Of a stretch of 64,000 bases of DNA, positions 1 through 8,901 are shown one piece after another. The stretch spans positions 1,240,001-1,304,000 of the forward strand of contig CP114179.1 of the NCBI GenBank assembly GCA_039555135.1, written 5' to 3'. Every line of letters begins with the position of its first letter. Positions within the stretch are counted from its first letter, which is position 1. A program made the translations under genes and the position numbers. This stretch comes from Phycisphaeraceae bacterium D3-23. GTDB taxonomy: Bacteria > Planctomycetota > Phycisphaerae > Phycisphaerales > Phycisphaeraceae. Below the pieces are notes generated by a model. The model ran no database searches, had not been told where the DNA came from, and worked only from the letters and a program-made list of their open reading frames with translations.

Positions 1-533
1 ATCTAGATGATGGAGATCGGCTTGGTCTCATGGGGTTTGGTGCCTCCGGCCGTCTGACACTTCAAGCCGCTAGATACCTGTACCCGCATTCCGAAGTCGA
101 TGTATTCGCGCGTGACGAGGCGGATCAGGAAGATGCCATCGGTATGGGAGCCACCTGGGCAGGTGGCGTAGATGAACGTCCCCCATCACCATGCCAGACG
201 ATTATCGATACGACACCCGCCTGGACGCCTGTGCTCCATGCACTTAAACACCTCGCGCCTGGAGGGCGCTTAGTCATCAATGCCATACGGAAAGAGGATG
301 GCGACCGGGCATTCCTGGGCGGGCTCGATTACACGGAACACCTCTGGATGGAGAAAGAGGTCAAGACCGTGGCGAACATCACGCATCACGACATCTCCCA
401 GTTCATTCCCATCGCAGCGGCAGCCGACATCCGGCCCTCGGTCGAAGTCCTGCCACTGAAGCGGGCCAACGATGCACTCTGCCATCTCAAACGAGGTGGC
501 AACAGGAACGCATTTGTGCTTCTCCCCGCATAG
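1..533 (+). CDS. Zinc-type alcohol dehydrogenase, C-terminal part (5' end outside window)
   Basis: The frame is open from base 3 to the TAG at 531, so the gene enters the window from the left and only its C-terminal half is seen. The visible part starts in the Rossmann fold of a medium-chain, zinc-dependent dehydrogenase: GFGASG is the glycine-rich NAD(P)-binding loop, followed by the strand ending in DVFAR, the region IIDTTPAWTPVL and the GGRLVINA strand usual for these enzymes. The catalytic and structural zinc ligands lie in the missing N-terminal part. Expected reaction: NAD(P)-linked alcohol/aldehyde interconversion in the cytoplasm. It opens a cluster of stress-type genes on the same strand. 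Confidence 0.8.
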   Translation, partial: LDDGDRLGLMGFGASGRLTLQAARYLYPHSEVDVFARDEADQEDAIGMGATWAGGVDERPPSPCQTIIDTTPAWTPVLHALKHLAPGGRLVINAIRKEDGDRAFLGGLDYTEHLWMEKEVKTVANITHHDISQFIPIAAAADIRPSVEVLPLKRANDALCHLKRGGNRNAFVLLPA

Positions 534-790
534 CAGGACGTCGTGCGAGCACACGTCGGCACCCCGAGCAGAGAACTGCAACTGGCCGAAACATAACTCA
601 CCTACGAGCTATCACTTGCCAGCGTTTCTGCGAAGCGGATCGATAAGGAAAATCCGGACCTCTTGACCATCAGATTTCCTGATTGGCAGTTCCTCATTTC
701 TCAACCATAGTGCAGTTATGGCGATGCTGACACCAATACGACAGCAGAATGGCATGAGTAGTTGCCTGGGGGAATACAAGACAGAAACTG

Positions 791-1189
791 GTGTGTGAAA
801 TGCATATAGCGATCGAAAACCTTGACATGAGCGAGAGCGTCGTCACGCTGCACCTCAACGGAAGTTTGACGCGTGAGGATTATCAGCGGCTCACCCCGGA
901 GGTCCTTCACCTGGTTGAGGGGCGAGGCAGCCTCCGCCTCCTGGTCTTCATCGACGGCCTTGATGATATGGCCCCCGCCTCAACCTGGCATCGGCTCATC
1001 CTCAGACTCTGGGACAACTCCGACATCGAACGTGTCGGCATCGTGACTGGCAAGGGCTGTGAACGAGCTTCTGACTGGCTGCGAAATGTATTCGGGCATA
1101 CCGAGTTCCAAGCCTTTAGCCCACAAGACACCGAAAAGGCCCAGGGGTGGGTCCTTGATTCCTTGCCCGAAAGAGAGCAGTTGCCATGA
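791..1189 (+). CDS. SpoIIAA/STAS-like protein
   Basis: A 132-residue soluble protein with the alternating beta/alpha pattern of the SpoIIAA-like (STAS-fold) family: a strand-rich start (VVTLHLNGSLTREDYQRL), a central hydrophobic strand (LRLLVFID), then helix and strand (ERVGIVTG) and a C-terminal amphipathic helix. Proteins of this family commonly accompany universal stress proteins and transporters; their biochemical role is not established. The given start is GTG; an in-frame ATG at 800 (MHIAIENL) is the main alternative, and a GGGGA stretch at 768-772 is too far away to decide. The stop overlaps the next gene by four bases (ATGA), which argues for translational coupling. Confidence 0.65.
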   Translation: MCEMHIAIENLDMSESVVTLHLNGSLTREDYQRLTPEVLHLVEGRGSLRLLVFIDGLDDMAPASTWHRLILRLWDNSDIERVGIVTGKGCERASDWLRNVFGHTEFQAFSPQDTEKAQGWVLDSLPEREQLP

Positions 1190-1875
1190 CAAGATCAATG
1201 ATCCCGTTCCGGAATCGGTCTGCAGCTGGAAAACTCCTAGGCGAAGCGCTGCACCCTTTACGCGACTTGGAAGATGTGGTCGTCCTAGCACTCCCCAGAG
1301 GAGGGGTGCCGGTTGCTTATGAAGTCGCGTCCGCATTGTCTGCCCCGCTGGATGTAATCGTCGTCCGAAAGGTCAGGCATCCCGACCAGCATCAACGCGC
1401 CCTCGGTGCGTTGGCAGGACGCGGCGAAGGTGTCTTCGAGCATCGGGAAGAGCAGGCAGACCCCGTGAGCAAACAGGCTTTCGATGCCGGTCGGCTTAAG
1501 GAAATGGAAGAACTCGAACGCCTCGTTACCTCATATCAATCGAAACGCGGGCGCGTATCACTCGAAGAGAAACTCGTCATCATCGTTGACGATGGCATTG
1601 CCACGGGTGCAACTATGCTCGCCGCGCTACGTGCAGTTCGTCGCGAAGGCCCCAGAGGTGTCGTCGTTGCCGTCCCGGTCGCTGCGGGCGAATCCCTGGA
1701 CATCATTGATGCCTGTGCAGACCAAGTCACGTGTTTGCACCGCCCGAAACACTTCGTCGCGGTAAGCCAGTTCTATATCGACTACTCGCAGATTCCTGAC
1801 GTTGAAGTCCGACGGCTACTGGACAGTGCACGTCGATCTTATCACGCCGCTCATCATCAGCCATCTTCGTCATGA
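1186..1875 (+). CDS. Phosphoribosyltransferase-family protein
   Basis: A type I phosphoribosyltransferase of 229 residues. The PRPP-binding loop is clear as VIIVDDGIATGATM near residues 130-143, preceded by a conserved early segment (LALPRGGVPVAYEVA) and VVRKVRHPD. This is the predicted-phosphoribosyltransferase type found in stress and dormancy clusters rather than a named nucleotide-salvage enzyme, so the base substrate is unknown. The N-terminal RNRSAAGKLLGEAL helix is typical of that type. It overlaps the upstream STAS-like gene by four bases and lies 24 bases before a universal stress protein gene, so the three probably form one operon. Confidence 0.8.
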   Translation: MTRSMIPFRNRSAAGKLLGEALHPLRDLEDVVVLALPRGGVPVAYEVASALSAPLDVIVVRKVRHPDQHQRALGALAGRGEGVFEHREEQADPVSKQAFDAGRLKEMEELERLVTSYQSKRGRVSLEEKLVIIVDDGIATGATMLAALRAVRREGPRGVVVAVPVAAGESLDIIDACADQVTCLHRPKHFVAVSQFYIDYSQIPDVEVRRLLDSARRSYHAAHHQPSSS

Positions 1876-1899
1876 TCATCCATAGAAGGGAGCAGGACT

Positions 1900-2373
1900 A
1901 TGAAACGGATTCTTTTACCCATCGACTTCTCCGAGGCGACCGAACCCGCCGTCGCATTTGTACAAGAGCTCGCAGGACAAACCGGGGCACAAGTCTACGT
2001 CCTGCATGTGACCGGTAGCCAGCTCAAGTATGAGAGGGGGAAGTCGATGCCACCCGAGCCCGAGCTTAGCGACTTGTGTGCTCGGATGAAGGACTCGGGA
2101 TGTGTCGCCCATCCACTCAGCATCTCGGGGCTAAAAGCTGAGGCCGACATCATCCTCGAACAGATCCACAGCCTGGGCGCCGACTTAGTCGTTATGGGCT
2201 CACACGGGCACAGCGCGGTACACAACCTCATCCTGGGCAGTGTTTCTACAAAGGTTCTGCGTTACTCGGAACGCCCAGTGCTAATCGTGCCCTCTCCAAG
2301 GCCAGAACCCATCGATCCGCCCGCAGATGTCCACTACTCCTCATGGGGAGAGGCCGGGTTTCCGCCAATCTAG
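1900..2373 (+). CDS. Universal stress protein (UspA family)
   Basis: A single-domain universal stress protein of 157 residues. It starts with the family signature MKRILLPIDFSEATEPAV and carries the ATP-binding pattern G-x2-G-x9-G-S/T as GSHGHSAVHNLILGSVS near residues 108-124, followed by the final strand RPVLIVP. Such cytoplasmic proteins bind ATP and help survival during starvation, oxygen or redox stress. An AGGGAGCAGG ribosome-binding site lies just upstream. It is the third gene of a likely operon with the STAS-like and phosphoribosyltransferase genes. The C-terminal tail of about 20 residues after the fold is rich in Pro and Ser and has no recognisable role. Confidence 0.92.
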   Translation: MKRILLPIDFSEATEPAVAFVQELAGQTGAQVYVLHVTGSQLKYERGKSMPPEPELSDLCARMKDSGCVAHPLSISGLKAEADIILEQIHSLGADLVVMGSHGHSAVHNLILGSVSTKVLRYSERPVLIVPSPRPEPIDPPADVHYSSWGEAGFPPI

Positions 2374-2445
2374 GGCATCGTCTGGGCCGGCCGTACGCTC
2401 TGAAAGCTCACAGGGTAGTCAAGCTCTCAAAAGGACAGATTCCGA

Positions 2446-2916
2446 ATGGACATCCTACGCATAGTGCTCTCGTTCTTTGCTTGTGCCATCGTCGTGGGAT
2501 GCACTCCGGTACAGCCTATCGAGGGGACATCAAGCACAGAGACGTATCCATACGGCAGCCAATCAGCCACCGATGACAGCCAAGACCGAGGCACACATCT
2601 ACATGCCATTCAGCCCCAGACCTTTGACGACCACCTGGCAGAGGCGATCGATCGTTTTGGTCGATTTCGGGTCATAGAGTTGAGGGTGATTCATGCTCCA
2701 CGCGGCAGCGATCGAGCGTTGCTATTCGATGAGGTGCGCCATCTACGCAAGGCGGTGAACAGGCCGGATGCTTATGGGGAGATTCAGAACGGCGTCGGAC
2801 GATTTGTCATTGCTCCTCTCGAAGACCTACAAGTGCTGGCTGCACGGATCGATTTCGGGACTGTGACACAGATTGACCAGAGGCAGAGGGTTGTGTACGT
2901 AGCATGGGACCAATGA
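2446..2916 (+). CDS. Putative lipoprotein of unknown function
   Basis: A 156-residue protein with a lipoprotein signal peptide: MDILRIVLSFFACAIVVGC, where VVGC is a lipobox and Cys19 would be lipidated. After a Ser/Thr/Gln-rich linker comes a small alpha/beta domain of about 100 residues (from about TFDDHLAEAIDRFGRFRVIEL), with no family I recognise. It sits 72 bases after the universal stress protein gene on the same strand, so it may be read with that operon. Function is unknown; a periplasmic or membrane-anchored role follows only from the signal peptide. Confidence 0.6.
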   Translation: MDILRIVLSFFACAIVVGCTPVQPIEGTSSTETYPYGSQSATDDSQDRGTHLHAIQPQTFDDHLAEAIDRFGRFRVIELRVIHAPRGSDRALLFDEVRHLRKAVNRPDAYGEIQNGVGRFVIAPLEDLQVLAARIDFGTVTQIDQRQRVVYVAWDQ

Positions 2917-3002
2917 ACCCCACGCCCACTGTCCTGCTACGCAGTCCTATCACAGCTCACGCGGATAGTTGTTGATCTTGTGTAAAGCTAAATCGGCAAT
3001 GA

Positions 3003-3587
3003 CTACCGCACCGCTATCCATGCGCGGAGAAGACCTGCAAACAGGCCGCAAATCAGACCAAAGAAAAGAAAAATAGGATGCATCCCCATCATAAGTATCA
3101 CACCAACCACACCACCAGCCATGAGATAGTAGAACGAGCGGGGGTTCAGCCGTTCACCGAGTGCGATCATCACCAACAAAACAACTGAGACTAACCATGG
3201 GTACAACAAAAATACGGCGAGGCCAGCAAGAACAGCCCCTGCCGCATGCCCTGCACGGTCAAGTCCAAACTCACCTTCGATCATCTGCAGCCAAGTTGCA
3301 CCCTTCATTGAGATTAGTATGCGGCCAGCAACGTACAGGACGACAGCCCCAACACCCGCTAAAAGATTGGGGTTCCATTCGCGCTGTGATGCCGGATCAA
3401 GTACCTGATCAGATTCACCAGGCTGGTCATCAGTCACAAGCGGCACCGCACACCGCGGACAGGGTGGCACATCCATGAACCTCAGCTGATACCCACACAC
3501 CTTGCACCAAAACGAACGTTTACGGGTCTCCATCTCGCTGCTATTGGAGGGTTGCTTTACGGGGACTGGAGGTTGCTCAGTATCCAA
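3003..3587 (-). CDS. Zinc-ribbon membrane protein
   Basis: A 194-residue protein starting at TTG (3587), chosen because GGAGAAGG lies just upstream and no better start precedes the domain. Residues near 28-45 carry two Cys pairs (CKVCG and CPRC), a rubredoxin-like or zinc-ribbon knuckle facing the cytoplasm. The rest holds about four hydrophobic segments (LLAGVGAVVLYVAG, AGAVLAGLAVFLLYP, VVLLVMIALG, MAGGVVGVILMMG plus a last FLFFGLICGLFAGLL). No enzyme motif is seen; it may be a small sensor or accessory membrane protein. It is the first minus-strand gene of the stress block and converges with the lipoprotein gene. Confidence 0.6.
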   Translation of the reverse strand: MDTEQPPVPVKQPSNSSEMETRKRSFWCKVCGYQLRFMDVPPCPRCAVPLVTDDQPGESDQVLDPASQREWNPNLLAGVGAVVLYVAGRILISMKGATWLQMIEGEFGLDRAGHAAGAVLAGLAVFLLYPWLVSVVLLVMIALGERLNPRSFYYLMAGGVVGVILMMGMHPIFLFFGLICGLFAGLLRAWIAVR

Positions 3588-3680
3588 TTGCCTTCTCCAA
3601 ATGAAGTTCGTGTAGTTTCACGTGCACTTCTGTGGGTGCTAGTGCAGGATCCAGCTATCTACCCTCCGATAGATTGACTG

Positions 3681-4157
3681 TTAGCTCCGATCCAGGTCGA
3701 TGACGACCGGGTGCGTCAGCCCATCCCGCGGACACATGTACTCAATGGATCGAACCTGGGTTTCGAGGCCGACGAACCAGAGGTTCTCTGGTTCACTGAG
3801 CAAGTTCATCGAGTACTTCCGGTTTGCTGTCTCAAGCTCTTGCCACACAGGCTCAACCATGGTTTGGCTCTCCAGTACTTGCATGGTCCCATTGAGAGTG
3901 ACAACCTCATCATCGTGTCCGTCGGAGAATAGCCAACAGACATGTGTATTCGCTACGAGATGATCTAGTTTACGGCTGCCACGCGCCGCCACGGCCAAGA
4001 TGCGTGCCAGGTCATCACCCGCAGGAATTCCGGCCATCCATCTGGAATGCGGCCTGCACTCTCGATCGACCGTCGTTAGCACACCGACGAGACACGAATG
4101 CAAGACACGGCTTGCCGCAGCCAAGACTTCTTTTCTTGTCAACTCTGGCTGTGTCAT
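3681..4157 (-). CDS. Pyridoxamine 5'-phosphate oxidase-like (general stress protein 26 type) protein
   Basis: A 158-residue split-barrel flavin-binding protein. The opening helix (LTRKEVLAAASRVLHSC) and strands VGVLTTVDRECRPHSRWM and HVCWLFSDG fit the PNPOx-like general stress protein 26 family, which binds FMN or related cofactors. It lacks the features of the true pyridoxal phosphate biosynthetic enzyme PdxH. An AGGAAGC ribosome-binding site precedes ATG 4157. It is divergently placed from the formate/nitrite channel gene, with two inverted repeats between them (4201-4254) that could control both. A role in redox or nitrosative stress is inferred. Confidence 0.75.
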   Translation of the reverse strand: MTQPELTRKEVLAAASRVLHSCLVGVLTTVDRECRPHSRWMAGIPAGDDLARILAVAARGSRKLDHLVANTHVCWLFSDGHDDEVVTLNGTMQVLESQTMVEPVWQELETANRKYSMNLLSEPENLWFVGLETQVRSIEYMCPRDGLTHPVVIDLDRS

Positions 4158-4200
4158 ACGAACTGCTTCCTAAAGTGCAAGTCATCCAATGCAACAATTC

Positions 4201-4254
4201 GAGTATGCCAAATACTCAAGGCATTACCATCAGAAATTTCCTGAGTATGTACTC
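4201..4254. promoter_or_regulatory. Two GAGTA-type inverted repeats, candidate operators
   Basis: The divergent spacer between the PNPOx-like gene and the formate/nitrite channel gene holds two inverted repeats with the same half-site: GAGTAT-5 nt-ATACTC at 4201-4217 and GAGTA-TG-TACTC at 4243-4254. The shared half-site suggests binding sites for one dimeric regulator. Which regulator is unknown; none is encoded next to it. Confidence 0.4.
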
Positions 4255-4418
4255 GGGAATTCTCGCGCCTCTCCCTGTTTGTGACCACCCGATGCTTTCC
4301 CTTGTGGATGCACTCTCCCGTGACTTATCGAAGTATCATGAATGCCAACGCACTATGAGCACGAACAGAACGAGACACATGCAACCATACCCAACGTTCA
4401 TTCGAGGATGGCTCCACT

Positions 4419-5321
4419 ATGCCTGGATCAGATGACCATACAGTAGAAGAAACTCGCGAAGTAACGGCTCCCCTCGGAGTGGATGGTGTACTACCGCCCC
4501 AGATTGCTGTTGCAGCCGAGAATGCTGGTGCAGCAAAAGGGCGTCAGGATACTCTCTCAACGCTCCTGTTGGCGATCCTCGCGGGTGCGTTCGTGGCAAT
4601 GGGTGCTATTTTTTCAACAATAACGATTGTGGGTGCAGAGGGCTTGCCATTTGGGGCAACACGTCTGCTAGCTGGAGTTACTTTCTGCCTGGGCCTAATC
4701 CTCGTCGTAGTTGCCGGCGCAGAGTTGTTCACCGGCAACAACTTGCTCGTCATGGCGTGTGTGAGTCGCAAACTAACACTCCCCCAGTTACTGCGCAACT
4801 GGGGTGTCGTCTATGTCGGCAATCTGCTTGGTGCAACAGCAACGGCAGCTATGATGCTACTGACCGCACAGTATGCTATGGCTGATGGAGACGTAGGCCT
4901 TACCGCGCTTCGAATTGCAGAGGGCAAGTGCAACCTCTCGTTTACGGAGGCATTGACCCGTGGAATCTACTGTAATGCTCTGGTTTGCCTGGCGATCTGG
5001 CTGTGCTTGTCGTGTCGTACCACCACAGACAAAATCCTCGCCATACTTTTCCCCATCACCGCATTCGTCGCGGCTGGCTTCGAGCATAGTGTGGCCAATA
5101 TGTACTTTATTCCAGTGGGCCTCTTCATCAAACAGTGGGCAGGGCCCGAGTTTTGGCAAGCTACATCGACATCTAGCGACGCGTACAACACATTGACCTG
5201 GGAAGCCTATCTATTGAAGAATTTGCTGCCTGTCACGATCGGCAACATCATCGGTGGAACGCTCTTTGTGGGCGTTATCTACTGGGTGATCTACCGTCGG
5301 CCGAGACACTACAGCGAGTAA
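4419..5321 (+). CDS. Formate/nitrite transporter family channel
   Basis: A 300-residue membrane protein of the FNT family (FocA/NirC type), which forms pentameric channels for formate, nitrite, hydrosulfide or lactate. Six membrane segments are visible, and the signature GAELFTGN, with its preceding hydrophobic helix (FCLGLILVVVAGAELFTGNN), is near residue 110. The second family signature is near AAGFEHSVANMYFIPVGL, with the conserved His of the channel. The N-terminal ~45 residues are a hydrophilic extension. ATG 4419 follows a GAGG box. It is divergent from a PNPOx-like gene and may be controlled by the inverted repeats between them. Confidence 0.9.
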   Translation: MPGSDDHTVEETREVTAPLGVDGVLPPQIAVAAENAGAAKGRQDTLSTLLLAILAGAFVAMGAIFSTITIVGAEGLPFGATRLLAGVTFCLGLILVVVAGAELFTGNNLLVMACVSRKLTLPQLLRNWGVVYVGNLLGATATAAMMLLTAQYAMADGDVGLTALRIAEGKCNLSFTEALTRGIYCNALVCLAIWLCLSCRTTTDKILAILFPITAFVAAGFEHSVANMYFIPVGLFIKQWAGPEFWQATSTSSDAYNTLTWEAYLLKNLLPVTIGNIIGGTLFVGVIYWVIYRRPRHYSE

Positions 5322-5453
5322 CTCGTCTCCTGTAGCACTTCAGCATGTTGGGTGATGAAGCTAGAACATCAACAGTGTGTGAGTTCAACGCAGCAAGCTC
5401 TCACCAGTATGCAAATGGAGTCAGCAGACGCCAGCACACTCAAATGAGTTCAC

Positions 5454-6896
5454 TTAGCCCAACCCCGATCTTGCATTGATGAGCAAGTAGCACAATGTTG
5501 CAATCATGAGTGAGCCGATGAGATTGAGACAAACGCCGTGGCGAGCCATCTTCGGGATGGTGAGTTGTGAAGCCCCGCCGAATACGATGGCGTTGGGTGG
5601 GGTGGCGACGGGGAGCATGAATGCGCAGCTCGCCGACAGCGCCGCGGGGATCATCAGCACTGCCGGGTCGATGCCCATGGCTAGGCCGCTCGCCGCAAGG
5701 ATCGGCATGAGCAGCGTCGCTGTGGCCGTGTTGCTGGTCACCTCGGTGAGGAACGTGACCGCCAGGCAGAGCATGAGGATGACTAGGAACAGCGGCATCC
5801 CGGCGGTCCCGCGTTGAAGCCCGTCGGCGACGACGACGGCGAGGCCGCTCTCGCTGAACGCCTGGGCGATCGCCAGGCCACCGGCGAAGAGTAGTAAAAT
5901 CCCCCACGGGATCGACTGGGCCGTCTCCCAGTCCAGCAGTGTCTTGCGTGCGCCCGGCCGGCGATCGCCTGATGGCATGACGAAAAGCACAACGACGGCG
6001 AGCATCGCGACGGTCGCGTCGTGGGCTTTGGGCATTTTCAGCCAGACGCTCCACCCGCCCAGGCCCATCGGCAGCGAGCGGGTGATCCACAGGATAGCGG
6101 TGGTGGCGATGATCGCGAGGACGCGTTTCTGAGCCGGCGTCCAGGGGCCCAGGTCTTCGGGGGAATAGCTGCCCCCGCCTCGGATGCCGAAGGTGAGGAC
6201 GACCGAGCAGGCGAGGAGCATGGCCGCGCTGACCGGCAGCCCAATCTTGAGCCAGGAGATGAAGTCGATCGTTCGCCCGGTCGCGACCTCGTAGTTAGCG
6301 GCGAACACGCCGTTGGGCGGCGTGCCGATGAGCGTAGCGACACCCCCGGCCGATGCGCCGTAGGCGATCGCCAGCAGCAGGCAAACGGCGAATCGGTCGT
6401 CGGCGTGGTTGTGTCGGATCACGGCGATAGCGACCGGGAGCATGATGAGTGCCGTCGCCGTGTTGCTGATCCACATCGAGCACAGCCCCGTCGCCAGCAT
6501 GAACCCGATGATGATCCGCTTGTTCGACGATGTCCCAACCAGGCGGATCACGCTGTCGGCCACGCGGAGGTGCGCCTTGGAGACCTCCGCCGCCCTGCTG
6601 ATCATGAACCCGGCCATGAACAATAGGACAAACTTGTCGCCGAATGCCAGGGCGAGCTGGTTGTGGTCCAGCACACCACCGAACGGGAACAGCGCGAACG
6701 GCAGCAGTGAGGTCAGCGGGATCGGCACCGCCTCGAAGCACCACCACACCGCGCACCAAAGCGTCAACCCGGCGGTGAACGACGCGGCGTGGCCGAGCCC
6801 TAAGACAAACATACCCATGAGGTACAGCCCCAGAGCCAGCAGTGGACCGATGGCGATTGATGCCACTGCCGATGTAGAACTAGGTTTCATTCTCAT
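5454..6896 (-). CDS. SLC13/DASS family anion:sodium symporter
   Basis: A 480-residue transporter with about 11-12 hydrophobic segments. The family hallmark, two Ser-Asn-Thr motifs in opposing re-entrant loops, is present as WISNTATALIMLP (first half) and TSNTATATLLMP (second half), together with ATLIGTPPNGVF and VATPPNAIVFG. The family imports di- or tricarboxylates, sulfate or related anions with sodium; the substrate cannot be read from sequence. Length is normal. It stands alone on the minus strand between the formate/nitrite channel and the CPA2 antiporter. The whole gene belongs to the transport part of the accessory block. Confidence 0.9.
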   Translation of the reverse strand: MRMKPSSTSAVASIAIGPLLALGLYLMGMFVLGLGHAASFTAGLTLWCAVWWCFEAVPIPLTSLLPFALFPFGGVLDHNQLALAFGDKFVLLFMAGFMISRAAEVSKAHLRVADSVIRLVGTSSNKRIIIGFMLATGLCSMWISNTATALIMLPVAIAVIRHNHADDRFAVCLLLAIAYGASAGGVATLIGTPPNGVFAANYEVATGRTIDFISWLKIGLPVSAAMLLACSVVLTFGIRGGGSYSPEDLGPWTPAQKRVLAIIATTAILWITRSLPMGLGGWSVWLKMPKAHDATVAMLAVVVLFVMPSGDRRPGARKTLLDWETAQSIPWGILLLFAGGLAIAQAFSESGLAVVVADGLQRGTAGMPLFLVILMLCLAVTFLTEVTSNTATATLLMPILAASGLAMGIDPAVLMIPAALSASCAFMLPVATPPNAIVFGGASQLTIPKMARHGVCLNLIGSLMIATLCYLLINARSGLG

Positions 6897-7163
6897 ACAC
6901 TACAAAACCTGATCCTACAGAACCAACAGCGAAGCGTCCTCTTCTCCAAGCTCGAAAACTTCTCACTGAAGCGGGAGAAGTTCGATCTCAAGACAGCATT
7001 CATCATACGTCTGGGTGAAGAGATCCCCGGCCTGATCCTGCACCACATTGCGAGCGACTCGCCCAGAGTCTGAAACGGGAGCGCATAGGCTGTGACAGTC
7101 TCTACTGCAGACTACGATATCCGCTCTAACTCGCCCTTGAGTGACTCGTAAGAAGGCTGAGCT
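6897..7163. other. Intergenic region between divergent transporter genes
   Basis: This 267-base divergent spacer must contain the promoters of the SLC13 gene (minus) and the CPA2 gene (plus). On the plus strand an uninterrupted reading frame from about 6903 to the TGA near 7073 gives a plausible-looking peptide tail (ending in IRLGEEIPGLILHHIASDS) with no start codon. It may be a decayed gene fragment, but the evidence is weak. An imperfect AACTTCTC/GAGAAGTT hairpin lies near 6957-6981. Confidence 0.3.
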
Positions 7164-8816
7164 ATGGACCTTTGGAATGTGCTTTTCGATATTTTGGCCC
7201 TCTTGCTGGCGGCCATTGTGCTGGGCGCGCTCTGCGAACGCCTGCGGCAAAGCCCCATCCTTGGTTACTTGGCGGCAGGCACACTCTTTGGTCCCAACGC
7301 TCTTGGCATCATTGCGAACGCGGACGAAGTGGCCACACTGGCAGAGCTTGGCGTGGCCTTGCTGCTGTTCACCATCGGCCTGGAGTTTTCTTGGTCACGA
7401 CTTAAACGTCTAGGCCCTGCGGCACTGGGCGGCGGCGGCGTACAAGTCCTCTTGACCATGGCGTTGGCGGCTGCGGCGGCGGCATCTCTTGGCTTGCCGA
7501 CACGGACCTCGCTTGCGATCGGCGCGATCGTTGCCTTGAGTAGTACCGCGTGTGTTCTCAGGTTGCTCATGGCTCGTGCCGAGATGGAGAGCAGCCACGG
7601 CCGCCATGCGTTGGGCATCTTGCTGATGCAAGACATCGCGGTAGTACCGCTGGTCTTACTTGTAACCGTTTTAGGCGGTCAGGGCACGCTGCAAGAAGTG
7701 GCCATCGATGTCCTCAAAACACTTGGCTGGGCATGTGTCCTCGTGGCGGTGCTCTACCTGCTCTTAAACCAAGTGCTTCCACGCGTCCTTCATTTCGACT
7801 CGCTGCACCGCAACAGAGACTTCCCGATCCTAATGGCTATTGTCACGGGGTTGGGCTCAGCATGGGCGTCGCACAAATTTGGCCTATCACCTGCACTGGG
7901 TGCCTTTGTTGCCGGGATGCTGATCGCGGAATCTCCCTTTGCGACCCAAGTGCGAGCGGATGTTGCGTCCATCCGCACGATACTCGTAACGCTTTTCTTC
8001 AGCTCAATCGGCATGCTAGGCGACCCCGCCTGGTTCATCCAACACCTATCTTCCGTCTTAGGGTTGGTCTTGGCGATCGTTTTGGGCAAGGCATTGGTCA
8101 TCTGGGCCGTACTACGCCTATTCCGCCTGACACACGCCAACGCGCTCGCTGCGGGCCTCTGCCTCGCACAGGTTGGCGAGTTCTCATTCGTGCTCGCTGC
8201 GATCGGCCGTGGCAACGTGATCAGCAATGAACTCTTTGCCCTGATCATTTCCGCGACCATCACAACATTATTCTTCACCCCGTACCTCGTGGCCTTCGCC
8301 CCGCGTTTCTCACGAGCTGTGGTAAACCGCCTGCGTAGCTTCGACCTGATCTCGCAAGGCGTTGAGGCTGGCTCGGCCAAAGCAGAAGTCGCGAAGTCGC
8401 ATCTGGTAATCATCGGGTTTGGGCCCGCCGGCCAAGCGGTCGGGCGTGCATTCCTCCGCCAGGCGGAACGAGTCACGGTCATCGACACCAATCCAAGCAT
8501 GGTTTACGATGCAAAGCATCTTGATTTCGTGGGGCATATTGGCGACGCGATGCATCCCGATGTTCTAGAGCACATCGGAATCCGTTCCGCCACCGCCGCG
8601 GTTGTCACCGTCCCGGACCCTGCGGCTGCGATCGCTATCGTCGAACTGATCCGATCCATCGCGCCGCATGTCCACATCATCGCGCGGGCCCGGTACCACC
8701 GATACTTTGCTGACTTACAATCCAGCGGTGCAGACGAGGTGGTTGATGAAGAGCAATTCGTGGGAGCCCGCCTAGCAGCACGGCTCCGCAAACGCCTCAA
8801 GACCGAAAGAATATAA
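7164..8816 (+). CDS. CPA2-family cation/proton antiporter with RCK (TrkA-N) domain
   Basis: A 550-residue protein of the KefB/KefC type. Residues 1 to about 390 form the membrane exchanger with about 12 segments, including LAELGVALLLFTIGLEFSW near residue 55 and GLCLAQVGEFSFVLA. The C-terminal 150 residues are a TrkA-N nucleotide-binding domain beginning HLVIIGFGPAGQAVGRAF (GxGxxG) and VTVIDTNP. Such proteins exchange K+ or Na+ for H+ and are gated by NAD(H) or glutathione adducts, fitting a stress island. ATG 7164 has AAGG nearby. Length and domain order are normal. Confidence 0.92.
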   Translation: MDLWNVLFDILALLLAAIVLGALCERLRQSPILGYLAAGTLFGPNALGIIANADEVATLAELGVALLLFTIGLEFSWSRLKRLGPAALGGGGVQVLLTMALAAAAAASLGLPTRTSLAIGAIVALSSTACVLRLLMARAEMESSHGRHALGILLMQDIAVVPLVLLVTVLGGQGTLQEVAIDVLKTLGWACVLVAVLYLLLNQVLPRVLHFDSLHRNRDFPILMAIVTGLGSAWASHKFGLSPALGAFVAGMLIAESPFATQVRADVASIRTILVTLFFSSIGMLGDPAWFIQHLSSVLGLVLAIVLGKALVIWAVLRLFRLTHANALAAGLCLAQVGEFSFVLAAIGRGNVISNELFALIISATITTLFFTPYLVAFAPRFSRAVVNRLRSFDLISQGVEAGSAKAEVAKSHLVIIGFGPAGQAVGRAFLRQAERVTVIDTNPSMVYDAKHLDFVGHIGDAMHPDVLEHIGIRSATAAVVTVPDPAAAIAIVELIRSIAPHVHIIARARYHRYFADLQSSGADEVVDEEQFVGARLAARLRKRLKTERI

Positions 8817-8901
8817 ATCTCAATGACTCATCTGCCCCTGACGGGAACAGTAGCAAGGGGTCGTGCGGTCGGACGTGTCAGATTAACGAGCAACGCTCAA
8901 T

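Noticed and set aside
6903-7073. Possible degenerate protein fragment upstream of the CPA2 antiporter
   Set aside because: Open frame with protein-like sequence, but no start codon, no domain match and only about 55 codons.
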